Assembly: GCA_015680685.1 (NCBI GenBank)
Contig: MNCI01022658.1
Coordinates: 68,751-130,750, forward strand
DNA length: 62,000 bases
Direction of reading: 5' to 3'
DNA from: Gnetum montanum
Lineage: Eukaryota > Streptophyta > Gnetopsida > Gnetales > Gnetaceae
In this document: positions 23,580 through 35,299 of the stretch, in pieces
How the letters are laid out: the number at the start of each line of letters is the position of its first letter
How positions within the stretch are numbered: position 1 is the stretch's first letter
Made by a program: the position numbers and the translations under genes
The notes under the pieces: generated by a model
Databases searched by the model: none
What the model was told of the DNA's origin: nothing
Seen by the model: the letters and a program-made list of their open reading frames with translations, nothing else

Positions 23580-24468
23580 TGATGAAGTGTATTTTGTTTG
23601 GCTCCAATATCGGATATATCCGATATTGAAGCCTTGATATCGAATACCCAATATCAAGGACCAAAAAGCAATGTTGAATATCCAATATTGCAGGATGTGT
23701 GCTAGCCTATAAATATAATACTTAAGTGCATGGTTTGGGATATCTTTTGTCATAGTGTAGCAAAACTCTTGTAGTTTTTCTTCCCTAGTGTTAGAATATT
23801 TTCCCAAGTGCCTATAGTAGAAGTCATTGAGTGTACAGATCTTTATTCAAGCATTATTGTACTTGAGAATGGTAGTGTGTGCGACAATAAAGATGAGCTT
23901 TCTAATAAACCTTGTAGCACTTTGGCTAGATTAAATATTTTCTTCATGCATTTAATGTTTTATGCAATTTCCTTTAATGCTTTAAGTGATTAAGCTAAAT
24001 TAAACTAGATTAAATAACAATTAATTAAGCATATAAGTACGACTACTTCAAGCATGCGCATGATGCTTGGTAATCCTAGCAACCCTTAACGTTTGGTAAT
24101 CTAGTAGTGTTATACATGTTCAGGATGTGTACGAAAAGTGGGATCAAACGCTTATGTTAGGATTAGTTAGACATTGGTTAGTTAGTCAAATTAAATTAGG
24201 ACTTAAATTACTTCATTCTTTTCATCTTTTATTTTAAGCACGAAAAACATAAAACATAAAGATAATAAAAATCATACACCTCGATTACACTTAACCATAC
24301 CTTTGCATATCACAAGTGTAATTGGAAAGAAAACGAATGACTATTAGGATAAGTTCACTTCCTAGAGGCTAGCGTACTGGAAGACAAGGGGTTTGTGGAA
24401 TTTGACCAAATCACGTGTGAATGCTTAGTGATTCATATGGTTAGCATAGCAGTATTTGCTGCTTATCA
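23580..24468 (+). repeat. 3' LTR of element B
   Basis: 889 bp from TGATGAAGTG to GCTTATCA. GATATC/GGATAT palindromic repeats lie in the first 120 bases, TATAAATA at 23708-23715, AATAAAGA near 23887. Confidence 0.88.
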
Positions 24469-24473
24469 ACTAT

Positions 24474-24743
24474 CGATATCATTAATTTTTCACTAATAGG
24501 TTTGACATAGTCCTTTGAGAGGGTGAGTTGTCTACTAGGTTTAGGAGTTGGCGATGGTTCTGCAACTTTTGCTTATGCATATCAACCTATTGGAGGTGTT
24601 TGTTATTAGGTAGAGAAGGATTAATCCTCCTGTTCCTTTGCTTGTGGCTAGTTGTCTCCTTTATCTCTTCCTCTCTATCCTCTAATTCTCTTTTTATGTG
24701 GCTACGATGGACCTTTAGCTTCAAGGTTCCCTTTTGGAGTCAT
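24474..24743 (-). pseudogene. ORF3 of element F, N-terminal part
   Basis: The minus strand from ATG 24743 reads MTPKGNLEAKGPS, similar to MVPKCGQ and the basic, Gln/Arg-rich start of ORF3 in element C (ATG 41165). It continues downstream into 13860-15815 once element B and one ACTAT copy are removed. The upstream bases CCTTACCAATGATTACAA correspond to the acceptor-like site of C but have lost the AG. Confidence 0.55.
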
Positions 24744-26696
24744 TTGTAATCATTGGTAAGGTTATAGTATTTACCAAAAAAATTCTAGAAAAATTCCTTA
24801 CTATTTGTAACCCTTTCTTGGATTTTGGGTTTTAATCAAATTTATAAATAAAAATTAATTTTGCTTAAAATAATGATTGCGGTGTCTAAGAATTTGTCAA
24901 TGTGCAAAAAGCCCCAATTTAAGTTTAACAAAAATTAGGGAAAATTGTAAAAAATTCAATCATTACTAGAATTTGGAGTGATGAAGGATTTTTAACTCAT
25001 AGGAATCATTTATGCATTTTTTCCTAATTAGGAATCATGATCAAAATTGTTGGATTCATTATAATAGCTCAAAATGTACAACATTCTTTGAAACACACAA
25101 TGTTCCTAGGAGATGCAAGTTTTGATTTCAATGGTATTAATCAATTTGATGTATTTGGCCCTAAAATAGCAACCCCAAAAAAAAAAAAAAAAAAAAACTA
25201 ATCATGAGATCATCAAATTAGTACCCTTTTTCTAAATCAAGCTATCCATAGTGTTAGCAAATTTTCTAAATTTGCACAACATACCCCACACTAGAGAAGC
25301 TCACTTTAGGGGTCAAGGATTTGAGAATAATTGAAATTGGGTGCATAGTTTAAGAGAAAGAGCTCTTAAAAGTTGCGATGGTGTGAAAATGGCATGAACT
25401 TGTGCATTTAGAGAAAAATGAGCCAAGTTCCTGCTTAGGAAATATGTTTCATAAGCTTAGGAAATAGATTTCATACACTTAATGGGACTATGAAGATTGG
25501 TAATTTCTTCCTTAGCTTTCTGAAAAATCAATGAAAGAGTAAAAAACTTGACAAAACATGAATCTTTAGAATATGCTTCTGATTGAACATCAAAATTTGA
25601 AGTCCACTTGCAAATGATTAACATTATATGTTTATGTATAAATAACCTTATATTAAGCATGCTACACCATCAAAGCATTGCCTACCTTAACAAGTAGAAA
25701 AAAATAAGAATAAGACCTAACATGAATTACTTGAATGTTTTGCTTTTGCATCACATCATTTAATTATGAAACAAAACTTTGATTATTAGGCTAAGTAATC
25801 TAGAGTTTGAATGAACACATCATGATGCTAGTGACTCATATATTCATATACATCATTAGCGATAACAAAATCAGGTGTCTTAGTTGCATCAACATCTTTA
25901 AAAGAAGGTGTTATAAGTTTTTGCTCACTAGCTTCTAAAAATGTATTTTGATAATTAACACAATTTTCTACATTGATAGAGGAAGTAGAAATGTCATTGG
26001 TTAAAGAAGTTGGAAGTAATTTAGAATACCCCATAGGGGAATTTTAGAGAAATTAGATTTGTTAGAGAGAATTCAAAGAAAGAAAAACCAAAACCATTTG
26101 AAGAAAAAATTACAGCAGGTGGAAAAACCATCAAATCCATGCTCAAACATTTGACTTGTAAATCACAAGCCACATCTTAATACGTTATTATGTATTTGAA
26201 AGTATAACAATTTAATTCATCTTTTATCTGGTTTATAATGGGCTTTAAATTAATTGTCTAACAAAATCCAACTTTTATAAAACCAACCACATACTCTATC
26301 CAAGCAAACAATGCCTTTCACCAACTGGTCAATTCGGATCTTTATACGAATTCATTTGGGATAGGTGAAAATGCTAAGAAAGAAAGATATCCTTTTAACG
26401 AAGGACAATTTCTTTCCATGCAATGCATCATCACTACTTATTTGAACAATGGTCAGCTAACGCTCTTCACCGAGCATAACACAAAGGTAAGAGGGAGAGA
26501 GGCACTGAACCAGTATCTATGACTCCAAGGTGCAGTAGCAGTTAACAGCACCATACAAGAGCCTTAAAACCAACACCAATCTAACATAATATCAGCAGAC
26601 AACAACAAATCAAAAGCTGAAGCAACCATACAGAAATACATAAACTGATAAAAGATATGAATGGACCCAGATACCAGGCATAACCTTTACACAACG
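24744..26696 (+). other. Unassigned AT-rich DNA between element F and the host gene
   Basis: Probably upstream sequence of element F near its left end; an A22 run at about 25176. A 68-codon minus-strand frame (26034 down to 25828) has a plausible composition but no recognised motif and no support beyond being open. 26300-26696 is likely 3' flank or 3' UTR of the gene at 26697. Confidence 0.4.
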
Positions 26697-27449
26697 TCAA
26701 GGGATATGTATCTCTCTGGAATAGCCCTGCTGCTCAAAATCTCCGTACCCATACGGGAACTCTCTTTCATTGCTGTAACTTCGATAGTATCCGCCATTGC
26801 TCCTCACGCTCTGCGGCTGCTGATACTGTGAAGCTCTGTTTCTAGAATCATAGTAATTTCCACGGTAGCTGCGTGCATTTGCATACTGCTGCTTCTGTTC
26901 TTGTGCTTCATCGTTGAAACCGTACCTGGAGCTTGGCCGAAATTGTCGATTTGCAGAATCAGAGTAAGAACCGCTTCCGCTGCGTGGCTGGTAGAATTTT
27001 CCTCGTCCGTAGCCATCGTAATACTGGACGCCATTATCGGTCTGCTGCTGCTGTTCCGACGAGAAATAATACTCGCGAGATCCGTAAGCGCCGCGGGAGC
27101 CTGCAAAATGCGGGCGACGGGAATCCACTTCTTCTGCGTGGTTGTTCTGGTTATCAGCTGATTGCTGCGCCTCGGTTTCTTCTTCATCAGAATTCAGAGT
27201 ATCGTAAGAAGCTCCCGGCGATAAGTACTTGCGGGAATCGTAGGTGGAGACGCCGCTAGTAGCCTCATTCTCCTTCTCCTCTTTCTGGTTCTTGGCCGGA
27301 TTTTCTCGATACTGCGCGCTGCTGAAGTACCTGTGATTTCCAATTTCTGCGTCTGCAGCGGCGACAATGGCGGCACACAGCAATGCTGTTGCAATTGCCA
27401 ACCACAGGGATTTGCTCAAGTTGCAGGCCATGGTTGATCTTGTTTGCAT
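26697..27449 (-). CDS. Secreted Tyr/Gly/Ser/Gln-rich protein, probably apoplastic or cell-wall
   Basis: An uninterrupted 250-codon frame, by far the cleanest in the window, with GC content near 50 percent against about 35 percent around it. The ATG at 27449 is chosen; the next in-frame ATG at 27431 sits in a better context (accATGGcc) and would give 244 residues. Either start yields a signal peptide (hydrophobic core LWLAIATALLCAAIVAAADA) cleaved near AAADA. The mature part is hydrophilic and low in complexity: NHRYFSSAQYRENP, an acidic Gln/Glu stretch, then repeated Tyr-Gly, Ser-Arg and Tyr-Tyr motifs (GVQYYDGYGRGKFYQP, GGYYRSYSNEREFPYGYGDF). There are no cysteines after the signal peptide, no transmembrane segment and no enzyme motif. 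Composition recalls plant E6-like secreted proteins, but that is only a resemblance. TATA box at 27512-27519. Intron-free. Confidence 0.8.
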   Translation of the reverse strand: MQTRSTMACNLSKSLWLAIATALLCAAIVAAADAEIGNHRYFSSAQYRENPAKNQKEEKENEATSGVSTYDSRKYLSPGASYDTLNSDEEETEAQQSADNQNNHAEEVDSRRPHFAGSRGAYGSREYYFSSEQQQQTDNGVQYYDGYGRGKFYQPRSGSGSYSDSANRQFRPSSRYGFNDEAQEQKQQYANARSYRGNYYDSRNRASQYQQPQSVRSNGGYYRSYSNEREFPYGYGDFEQQGYSREIHIP

Positions 27450-27511
27450 TTTTGGAGAAACTGGAGACACGATTGATGCTTACTTGCAGACTGCAGCACC
27501 GGTGTAGGATT

Positions 27512-27519
27512 TATTTATA
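27512..27519 (-). promoter_or_regulatory. TATA box of the secreted-protein gene
   Basis: TATAAATA on the minus strand, 63 bases before the ATG at 27449, which places transcription start near 27480. Confidence 0.65.
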
Positions 27520-28035
27520 CGAGTGCGGTGCTCCCAGGAGGATGATTGAGTGCAGGAATGGGCATAATATTTGTTTTGTGGTAGGTTTGCAGGTAGTTGC
27601 AGGTTTTTGGCTCTGATTGTGTTACTTGCCCCAACTGCTCTGCAACAACCCTGCCGAGGAATCTTTGGAAACGCCTCTGTAATTTCTCTCTTTTGCAAGC
27701 ATACATTGGAGCACGAAAAATTTCAGCTACTTTGGTCTGTCGTTAGTGATGTCGTAGGTAAAAGTTCGTTAACGATGGCATCTTCTTAGGGCCTTTTTCC
27801 ACGCCTGTAAGTTGTAACTAATCCAGGTTTATTTTCCGAGCTCCACAGAGACTAGAGACTGATTGCTTCTTCCCTGGACCCCATTAATAAGCTAAGGTTT
27901 GGTTTTGCTTATTTGTTAGGCTTCTACATAGATTGAAAAATCGAATCACATGAGGAAAATGTTGAATGAGGATAAATTCATATAGGAAGTTGATTAAATT
28001 AGTAAAATTAAGAAAGGAAAAGATATATTACGAAA
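27520..28035 (-). other. Presumed promoter-proximal region of the secreted-protein gene
   Basis: No coding frame and no repeat family recognised. About 590 bases separate the ATG from the H-family solo LTR at 28041. Confidence 0.4.
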
Positions 28036-28040
28036 GTTCT

Positions 28041-29374
28041 TGTTGATGTATCAACCTTGCCCATGCTAGGCACAAGGCCATAATCAACACATGCGTGCAT
28101 TATTATTCATCATGGCAATTCTAGGCATTACGGGAGTTACGTAACGGCCCGAGTGATGGACGTAACTGTTGTAATAATGGCAAATGTGGTGATGGACGTA
28201 ACTGTTGTAATAATGGCAAATGTGGTGATGGACGTAACCGTTGTAATAATGGCAAATGTGGTGGTAATTATGTTCGAGCCTTACAGGAGTTACGTTTGGA
28301 CGTGGGGTGGTGGTGTTGGGAGCTACGTGTGGTGGAGGTGTAATCATCGACATGTTGGTCCCAGGCATGGAAGTTGCATAACAGCCCAAGTGGTGGGCGT
28401 AACTGATGCAGGATGTAGACATTTAAACACCCAAACGAGTAGCTATAAATGGTGGGGGAGAACATGGGAGGGGCGTCTTCCTCTCCCACCAGCAAGTGAC
28501 CTCCAGGAATTGACGAGCCTCTCTCTCACATTAGGGGCCAACCTCTTTTTCACATTGGGGGCTAGCCTCTCTCTCACTGTGCATACATTGGGGGCTAGCC
28601 TCTCTTTTTCATCGGGGTTCAACCTCTCCTCTCTTTGGCAATGTGCATGGTAGACAGAACAATGTATGGGCCAGGAAACAACGAACAACATGTCTGTAAC
28701 ACGTAGAGTGGACAACAATGATAGCACATCCCTGTGCTACAGGTTTTCATCCTTACTACCACAAGGGATTTCTGCTTGGTAGTAACCGTAAATGATAGCA
28801 GTTGGCTGCAGGATTTCTCTTTCTCTCTCTTTCCCTCTCTTTGCAAATCCTAACCGATGACTGCAGTAGGGTTCTCTTTTTTTTTCTCTCTTTGGCAATG
28901 GCGAAGTTGCAACATGTGGCCTCCCTAGGGTTTTCTACAACTAACGACAAGTTGCATGGTAGGTGAAGGCAAGGCGCATGGTGGTGGAACATTGAACAAA
29001 TCTCTCTCTCTCCCTCTCTTGACGACTGCAAGCAATGTCAGTTGTGACGATATCTGCAAAGATGAGACGACACAGTGATAGCAACAGGGACTAGGGAAAA
29101 GTTTAAATTTTTTTTAGTTACCTACTATGTTCTCATAAAGTCTTGAATTGCAAGACACTTCAATTTGAATTCTTCCAACTTTTTAGTTTGATTTATTTTG
29201 TTTTGAAACATTACATGGCCCTCTTCCGTTGAGACTATTCCAGGTTTCCGTACCCATACCATTGAGACTATTCTCGGGTTTTCGTACCCATATGGGAGGC
29301 ACCCTGAGCAATAGTCTCCTTAAACGAGTTTTTTTTCCCTAGTTGTTGGTGTGTTCAAAATTTATGCATCAAAA
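28041..29374 (+). repeat. Solo LTR of the H family (LTR I)
   Basis: Starts TGTTGATG and ends CATCAAAA, with flanking GTTCT (28036-28040) and GTTCC (29375-29379) as an imperfect target-site duplication. No internal element sequence is present. It matches the LTR of element H at the first 45 bases and from about 28118 on, including TATAAATG at 28444-28451 and the final AATTTATGCATCA, but lacks the roughly 1 kb segment that in H contains the gamma-glutamyltranspeptidase fragment. 29220-29290 holds a local duplication of GAGACTATTC...CGTACCCAT. Confidence 0.8.
28155..28262 (+). repeat. Three tandem copies of a 36-bp unit
   Basis: The unit begins GATGGACGTAACTGTTGTAA; the third copy differs by one base. 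It would encode a 12-residue repeat VMDVTVVIMANV but sits in the U3 part of an LTR, so coding is unlikely. Confidence 0.85.
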
Positions 29375-29379
29375 GTTCC

Positions 29380-29759
29380 TTATTACTTAAAAAAAATTCT
29401 TTCATACATAATCTTAATTCATTATAGTGGTTCAGAATTAACAACAAAAATCATATTAAATTTAAATATATGAACAAGTTATCCATATTCACTCTAGCTT
29501 TCAAGTACCTCTATACATCACTTTGGCTTACATAAAAGAAGGGTTTGCTTGACTAGCTTTTGGCAAAGCAATACATGCTTCAAGCTTGTATGAAGAGGAA
29601 CCATGGGTTGTACAAAAGTTTGTAAGCTTTTAAATACAAATCTTCAGAATGGATTTTTGAAAGATTGATGCATCAATAGACTAGTAATGTTGTTCAAAAA
29701 AGGTGATTGAAAAAACCTTAACTATAATATCATTATGATTAGCCATTTATACTTGAGAG
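29380..29759 (+). other. Unassigned AT-rich DNA
   Basis: No feature seen. It may be the upstream part of the non-LTR element that follows. Confidence 0.35.
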
Positions 29760-31257
29760 AAGGTATAATAGTTGGGTAAAATCAAACATTGTTTGGACAA
29801 CATCATAGGTAGGATTAAGGCAATATTGCTCCACAATGGATCATTTGATTACATTAAGGTATTGTATGACCTGAACTAAAGGACCATCTAATAAGGTTTA
29901 TCTCTACTTTGTGGATTTTTCTAAAGCTTATGTCTTTGTTATTCAATATAAGTCACAAAGACGGTTGAAGGATATTAATACTTCTAATGAACCTATATCT
30001 GCTATTCAATAGTAGATGTATCATTAAATACAAATAATGTTTTTGAATAATAACATATAGGAAAAATTTATTCTAAATAGTAATATTGGGGTTAAACAAG
30101 GATCTCCACTTTCACCTACTTTATTTGGCATCTTCATTAACAAACTAGAATAATGAATATCCTCTATTGCATAGAATCTATCAAAGTTGGAAATTTTCTT
30201 GTAAATATTTTAATATTCATTAGTGATATAGTTCTTATAGTAGAAATTAAAGTTTAGATAAAATACATTTTTTAAATTTTTGGTAACTTTTGTATTGTCT
30301 TAGAAATGAAAGTTAGTGTTAGAAAAAATAAAATGATAGTATGTGGTACAAAATATTTTTTTAAAATGAATTTTATCTTGGGTTAAAAAAAATTGAAATT
30401 CTCTCCTCATATAAGTATTTGTGTATATTGGTTTCAATTAGATATTCTTGGCAAAATTTTATCCCTCAAGGGTTCAAATAGTATGCATGCTTTATATTTA
30501 GTTTGTAGTAAATGTGCACATGAACAAATTTGGGCATTGACTATTTGTAAGAAAATGTATAATCAACTTGTTTAGCTAATTCTATTATACGATTGTAAAA
30601 CTTGGGAATCCAATTTACTTGCAGTATAATGGAATCGCTTGGAATGTCTTGAAATAATTTTTGTTGCAAGAATTTTAGGTAATTATTAGGAGACATAAAT
30701 ATGCCACATATAAAAATTGTTGCTTTTCAAAAATTTATATAGTTTTATAAGAAGGTGCTTGCTATGCTTGGTGTCTACCTTTCTATAGAAGTTTATAAGG
30801 CCATTCAGGAAAAAAAAAGGATAGTTCAATGATAGGAAAAAATGACTTCAAAAATAGAATATTGAATATCTAGATTTAAATTTGAGCTTAAATGATCTAA
30901 AAAAAAAAGGCATTGAAGCAAATATAGAAACAACCATATGGAAAAAAATAATTTTATTTGCAATAAATCAGAGGAGAATTCTTATTAGAAGTACCTACTA
31001 TGTTGAAGTAAGATGGCAATCACACCTAGTTGTATGGGATCTTACTATCTATTGATTGAAATAGGGAGATGGATCAATCTCCAAAGAGAGTAACACAACT
31101 ACAAATTTTGTATACATGAAATAATGGAAGATGAAGAACATATCTTTTCGAATTGTCCTTTCCTTAATACACTTAGACTTAAATATAGTATTCAAGCAAA
31201 AATTTTGCTACACTTGTTTGAGGTGGAGGTGTCAACTTTGGCCCATTTTTTGATGGG
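29760..31257 (+). pseudogene. Non-LTR retrotransposon reverse transcriptase, decayed
   Basis: Translations in the plus strand read TMDHLITLR, YLYFVDFSKAY, then NIGVKQGSPLSPTLFGIFIN, the GVxQGCPLSPxLF motif of non-LTR reverse transcriptases, and a distal HIFSNCPFLNTLR (near 31130) like the C-terminal zinc region. The YxDD box is not clearly legible. The motif style differs from the L1-type element at 56-60 kb, so it belongs to another clade. Element H is inserted at 31262/31263; the sequence probably resumes at 49172. Confidence 0.7.
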
Positions 31258-31262
31258 GTCTT

Positions 31263-33322
31263 TGTTGATGTCAACCTCGCCCATGTTAGAAACGGGGCCA
31301 TAATAAATAGTATCTATCTTCAACAATATCGTCTTTTATGAGCACACTATTAGCATTTAATGACTACTTTTTTTCTCAAAATCCTTGGTTTAATTTTAGA
31401 TTGTGCACATATCTTTGTAACATCCAAAGACCACCACAAAATATGGAAATGGAAATCCAATATAATGTACTTGAACCATTATCTGCAATGGTGTGGAATC
31501 CTTCCATGTTTGATAATGGCCTTTAGGCCTTGTTTCTTGGATACTTTCAATCACACAATGATCTTGGTAACCAATCTTTTAATCTAGAATGTCATGTAGT
31601 GACTATCATGCTCAATTTTGGTGATTAGAAAGTTATATTCTGGTCTTTGTTATTCTTTGGTAAAGTACATGAAAATGAAATGTCCAAACAATCTATTTGC
31701 ATTACCATTAGAAAACTTCATCTCATTTCTTTAAGAAATTCTATATTCTACCCATCGATTGTCCTCATGGCTTGTTGAGAAACATGAACATTAAAATGTG
31801 CTTTTGTTATCTAACATTTAGATTTGGTTGAGTTACATGATGGTTAGATTTCATTATGAATTATAATGCATTTCATGCACCCTATTGGCAAAACATGTAT
31901 TCCAATAATGCTATGGCAAAGTCAAAGGGTCCTCTCTCCATAGCTATGCTAGGGGAACTCACAGGACTATACGGTGCTTGGCTCAAGTATGGAAAACTGC
32001 CATGGAAAAGCCTTATAACACCTGCAATTAGCTTGGCCAATCACGGCTTCTCTATTGGACCTTACCTTGCGTATCAAATAAACTTCAGTAGCCCTAAAAT
32101 TTTGTAGGATCCAGGGCTTCATTAGGTGTTTTCTTCCAATGGCACACTTCTGAAAAAGGGGGAAATTTGCAGAAACTTGCAACTAGCAAAAACATTAACA
32201 ACCATTGCTCAGTTTGGACCTAAAGTCTTCTACAATGGCTCTATTGGATTCAACTTGGTCTATGATATCTAGAAACTGTGGTGGCATTCATGGTAGAACA
32301 TGGCTGCAGTTATAATGGCAGTTACAAGGGTAGGCATTATATTCATGATGGACGTGTGCAGGTAACTATTAGGAAAGACAAACCAACAGGGTGGACATGG
32401 GTGGTGAGAGTTACGGAAGGGTCATAACTGACACGGGTGGTGGCAAGCATTGTGGGCGTAACTAACACCAATCATGGTAACATTCATGGCAGGGGTGTTA
32501 CATGCTAGATGTGGGCATAATTGACCTTCAGCGGCTATAAAAGGCATTGCAAACATTGGAGGAGGGACTCTAAGTACTAGCCAAGGATCCAGGGCCAGCC
32601 AAGAAACCAACAGATGGTGGTTTCTTTTCCTCTACAGCAATGGATAGTCTTCTCTCACCAATGACAGTGACATGCAAATGCAAGTGGTGGTGGTGGTGGT
32701 GGCATAGCAATGAGGTGTGTGAGGTTTAGTTCTTCTCTCTCTCAGTGTGCACGGTAGTAGCTATAGGAAAGAAGGTAGCAGTCTCTCTCTCTCTTTGCAG
32801 GGTTGCAGGGCAGCCTCCTCTCTTTCCCCCAACACGTGACGGTAGTCAACAACCACAATAGGTGGTCTCTCTTGGCAGCGGGGTTCTCTTTTCTTTCTTA
32901 GTAGTGTAGCAAGTGCACAAATGGCATGTGGATATGCTCCCTCTCTTTCCACTACGTGGCAAATAGAAGCACGTGGTAGTGCAAAGTAGATAACAGCGAC
33001 ATCCCTCTATCTCTCCCTCATTAGGTGGTAGTTGTAGTTTTCCTACCTAGCAGTGGGTACCATCGATAGCGACAAATCGATGGCAACAATGGGACTAGGG
33101 AAAATTTATTTTTTTAGTTATTATATTCTTGCATTCAAGACAATCATTTAATTCAAGTTCCTGATTTTTTAGTTTGGTTTACTATTTTAAAACATCACAT
33201 TACCCTCTCCAGCTGAGACTATTCCTAGGTTTCTGTACCCATACGAAAGGTACCCTAGGCAATAGTCTCCTCAAATGAGTTTTTCCCCAAGTGTTGATGC
33301 AACCAAAATTTATGCATCAACA
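31263..33322 (+). repeat. 5' LTR of element H
   Basis: 2,060 bp. U3 contains a captured host gene fragment (31868-32293). TATAAAAG at 32536-32543 places the transcript start near 32570, so the captured DNA lies entirely in U3. Confidence 0.88.
31868..32293 (+). pseudogene. Captured gamma-glutamyltranspeptidase fragment in 5' LTR of element H
   Basis: The plus strand reads NAMAKSKGPLSIAMLGELTG, LYGAWLKYGKLPWKSLITPA, ISLANHGFSIGPYLAYQIN, then VFSSNGTLLKKGEICRNLQL, AKTLTTIAQFGPKVFYNGS and a decayed GGIM. This is the order of motifs in the N-terminal (large-subunit) half of plant gamma-glutamyltranspeptidases: KGxLSVxVPGExAGLY, GKLPW, LFxPAxxLA, GxICxNxxLAxTL and GxxAFYNGxxG. About 140 residues, with stops at about 32105 and after TVYDI. 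The catalytic threonine region of the small subunit is not present, so no activity is possible. A colinear copy lies in the 3' LTR. Confidence 0.87.
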
Positions 33323-33849
33323 CCTTTTTGGCACTAGAAGGAAGGCCATTTTTCTAGCCTTTTGTTTTCCCATATTAGTTTTTCTTGCCATTTTTCCTAT
33401 GCTTGTTTCGTTTCCTGACTGTATTTCTGAACTTGTTGAATTTTTTCACTTAAAATATCTATTTTCAACCATGATTTTATTTTGCTTTATTTTCTAAAAA
33501 TTTTCATGTCTTGTCACCCATTTCTAATCTTTTTTTAAAAACCCTACTTTCTCAGTCCTATTTTTGAATTTGTGTTTTGATGGTCCTTACCTAAGTCCCA
33601 ACTTTGGTAAGGTGGTTTTATTTAATTATTCAATTTTAAATTTATTTTTCTGAAATTTTTCATTTTACTATTTGTCTTTTAAGTTTTATAAATATTGCAA
33701 TTTCATGCATTTATTTTTCTTTTGAAATTTTTTTAAATAGCATATTTTAGTGTTTTTTTTCAAAAAAAAAATATTATTGCAATATTTCTTTTCCTTTTGT
33801 TCAATTTTATAGTTTCATTTTAACATTTATATTATGCAAATTTTGTTTT
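33323..33849 (+). other. T-rich leader of element H
   Basis: Starts CCTTTTTGGCACTAGAAGG. A primer site is expected here; TGGCACTAGAAGGAAGG may be it, but I cannot assign a tRNA. No coding. Confidence 0.45.
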
Positions 33850-35283
33850 ATGAGCAAACTCTCCTCTACCCCTCACTCACCAATTACCTGTCACTTTACA
33901 CTAAGGAAACAACAAGCTTCATACTTTCCAAGTTCCATCCCTAGGAGAACTCGAACTAGGATGGTAGCCAATCAACCCCTAACTCCCTTGGTGAGAAACC
34001 CCTTCAACTTCACCAACTACCATGATATTTCAAAGTCACTTCAGAACATAAACTTGTTTTATGATACCACAATCCCTAATAGTGATGCTTGCCAACATAT
34101 ACAATACTTTGAAACCTTGCTAGGCATCCACAACATTGTCTAAAATGACATAGCATGTAGGGTCTTTGTGACAACTTTCAAGAGCAAAGCCACCCAATGA
34201 TTTTTGATGCTCCCTAATGCCTCTATTGACTCATGGAAAGAGTTCAAAAATAAGTTCTTGCTTCAATTTGACAAGTTCACTAGCTTGGCCATAACATCAA
34301 GCAATTTTACAAGCTTAAGGAAAATACCTAGAGAAAATGTTTGGGACTACAACTTAAGATTTTTCCATCAACTTGCCTATGTGCCAAATGAGATGCATCC
34401 ACAACCTGATGGTATCCTCAACTTTTACTTGTTCACTATCGACCCATTCTTTGCCTATGCCATCAAATCTAATCCCAACATAATAGAAATACAAGGAGTG
34501 ATGCCTAAAGCCATCAAGTTAGAACAAATTACCCTCATGAATAGCATACAAATCCAATTTGGGATGATGAGTGTTAGTAATCCTATGCAATCTCACCCTC
34601 TATCCCTACCAACTTTTCCAATGACCAACACTATGTTCCAAACCCCTTCCCCCTTTCAACTAACTCAACCTTCAAATAATCGTTTTCAGAGTTCAACATC
34701 TTCTTCATTTCTACCATCTAACACTAGTTTGAATGATGACTAATCGAAAGCTTTAATCCAATCAATTGTAAATCCAAATGGGATATCTAACCCTGTTGGA
34801 CCTACAACTCAAACTAAAAATCAGATGGCCTAGATATTAAGTTCATTGCAAAAACTTTCGAATGAAGTAGTAGAATTAAAGTGGAACAACAACAAGGGTC
34901 ATATACAATCTAAAAAGCCTAGCACATCAATCAATGACGATTATTGTTATCTTCATAACACGAGGCAACATTCTAAAAGGACTTGTTCTCAATTCTTCGC
35001 ATTATATGGTGACAATGCCCAAGGTCAACAGAATGGAAAATCCCCCATTATGGTCCTTAATGTACCTCATGAAATAGAAAACAAAGAGGTTTCCTCATTA
35101 GAACAAGTTATGGTAAGTGGCCCCAACCCACACAACACTCGCTATCGTAGACTTAGTGACATTGTAAAGACCACACAGCAACAAACTAGGAATGATCCGT
35201 ATACTCCTCCAAACAAAAGAACTCCTAGTCAAAACAACACAAATACTCAAATGAGGTTATCCCAAACAAATGCTACACAATGA
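33850..35283 (+). pseudogene. gag: gag of element H, four premature stops in one frame
   Basis: A single frame of 478 codons from ATG 33850 to the stop at 35281, broken only at 34141 (TAA), 34198 (TGA), 34741 (TAA) and 34831 (TAG). The capsid core is visible as SWKEFKNKFLLQF, LRKIPRENVWDYNLRF and FYLFTIDPFFAYAI; a Pro/Ser/Asn-rich stretch follows; then YCYLHNTRQHSKRTC, a CX2HX4HX4C knuckle of the kind found in Tat-lineage gag. It would form the particle shell. Confidence 0.85.
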
Positions 35284-35299
35284 CCAAATCCTGCTTCTA

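Larger units (their letters stand above)
15821..24468 (+). mobile_element. Element B: Athila-type LTR retrotransposon with gag, RT, RNase H and integrase
   Basis: Bounded by a 5-bp target-site duplication ACTAT (15816-15820 and 24469-24473). 5' LTR 15821-16679, primer site, gag, pol, non-coding 3' region, PPT and 3' LTR 23580-24468 follow in order; total 8,648 bp. Gag runs directly into the RT start near 18930, so protease and the segment before RT are missing. Gag and pol carry many stops. It sits inside ORF3 of element F. Confidence 0.92.

Noticed and set aside
25828-26034. 68-codon minus-strand frame
   Set aside because: No recognised motif, promoter or homologue; random frames of this length are frequent here.
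26804-27394. Frames overlapping the Tyr-rich gene on both strands
   Set aside because: Shadows of the GC-rich coding sequence at 26697-27449; no motif or signal peptide of their own.
26697-27470. Start at 27470 for the secreted protein
   Set aside because: The codon there is GTG; the first ATG is at 27449.
28155-28262. 36-bp tandem repeat considered as a CRISPR-like array
   Set aside because: There are no spacers; units are contiguous and lie in a plant LTR.
28084-28653. Open frames in LTR I, including a 166-codon frame
   Set aside because: They arise from the 36-bp repeat and G/T-rich LTR sequence and are not conserved in the LTRs of element H.
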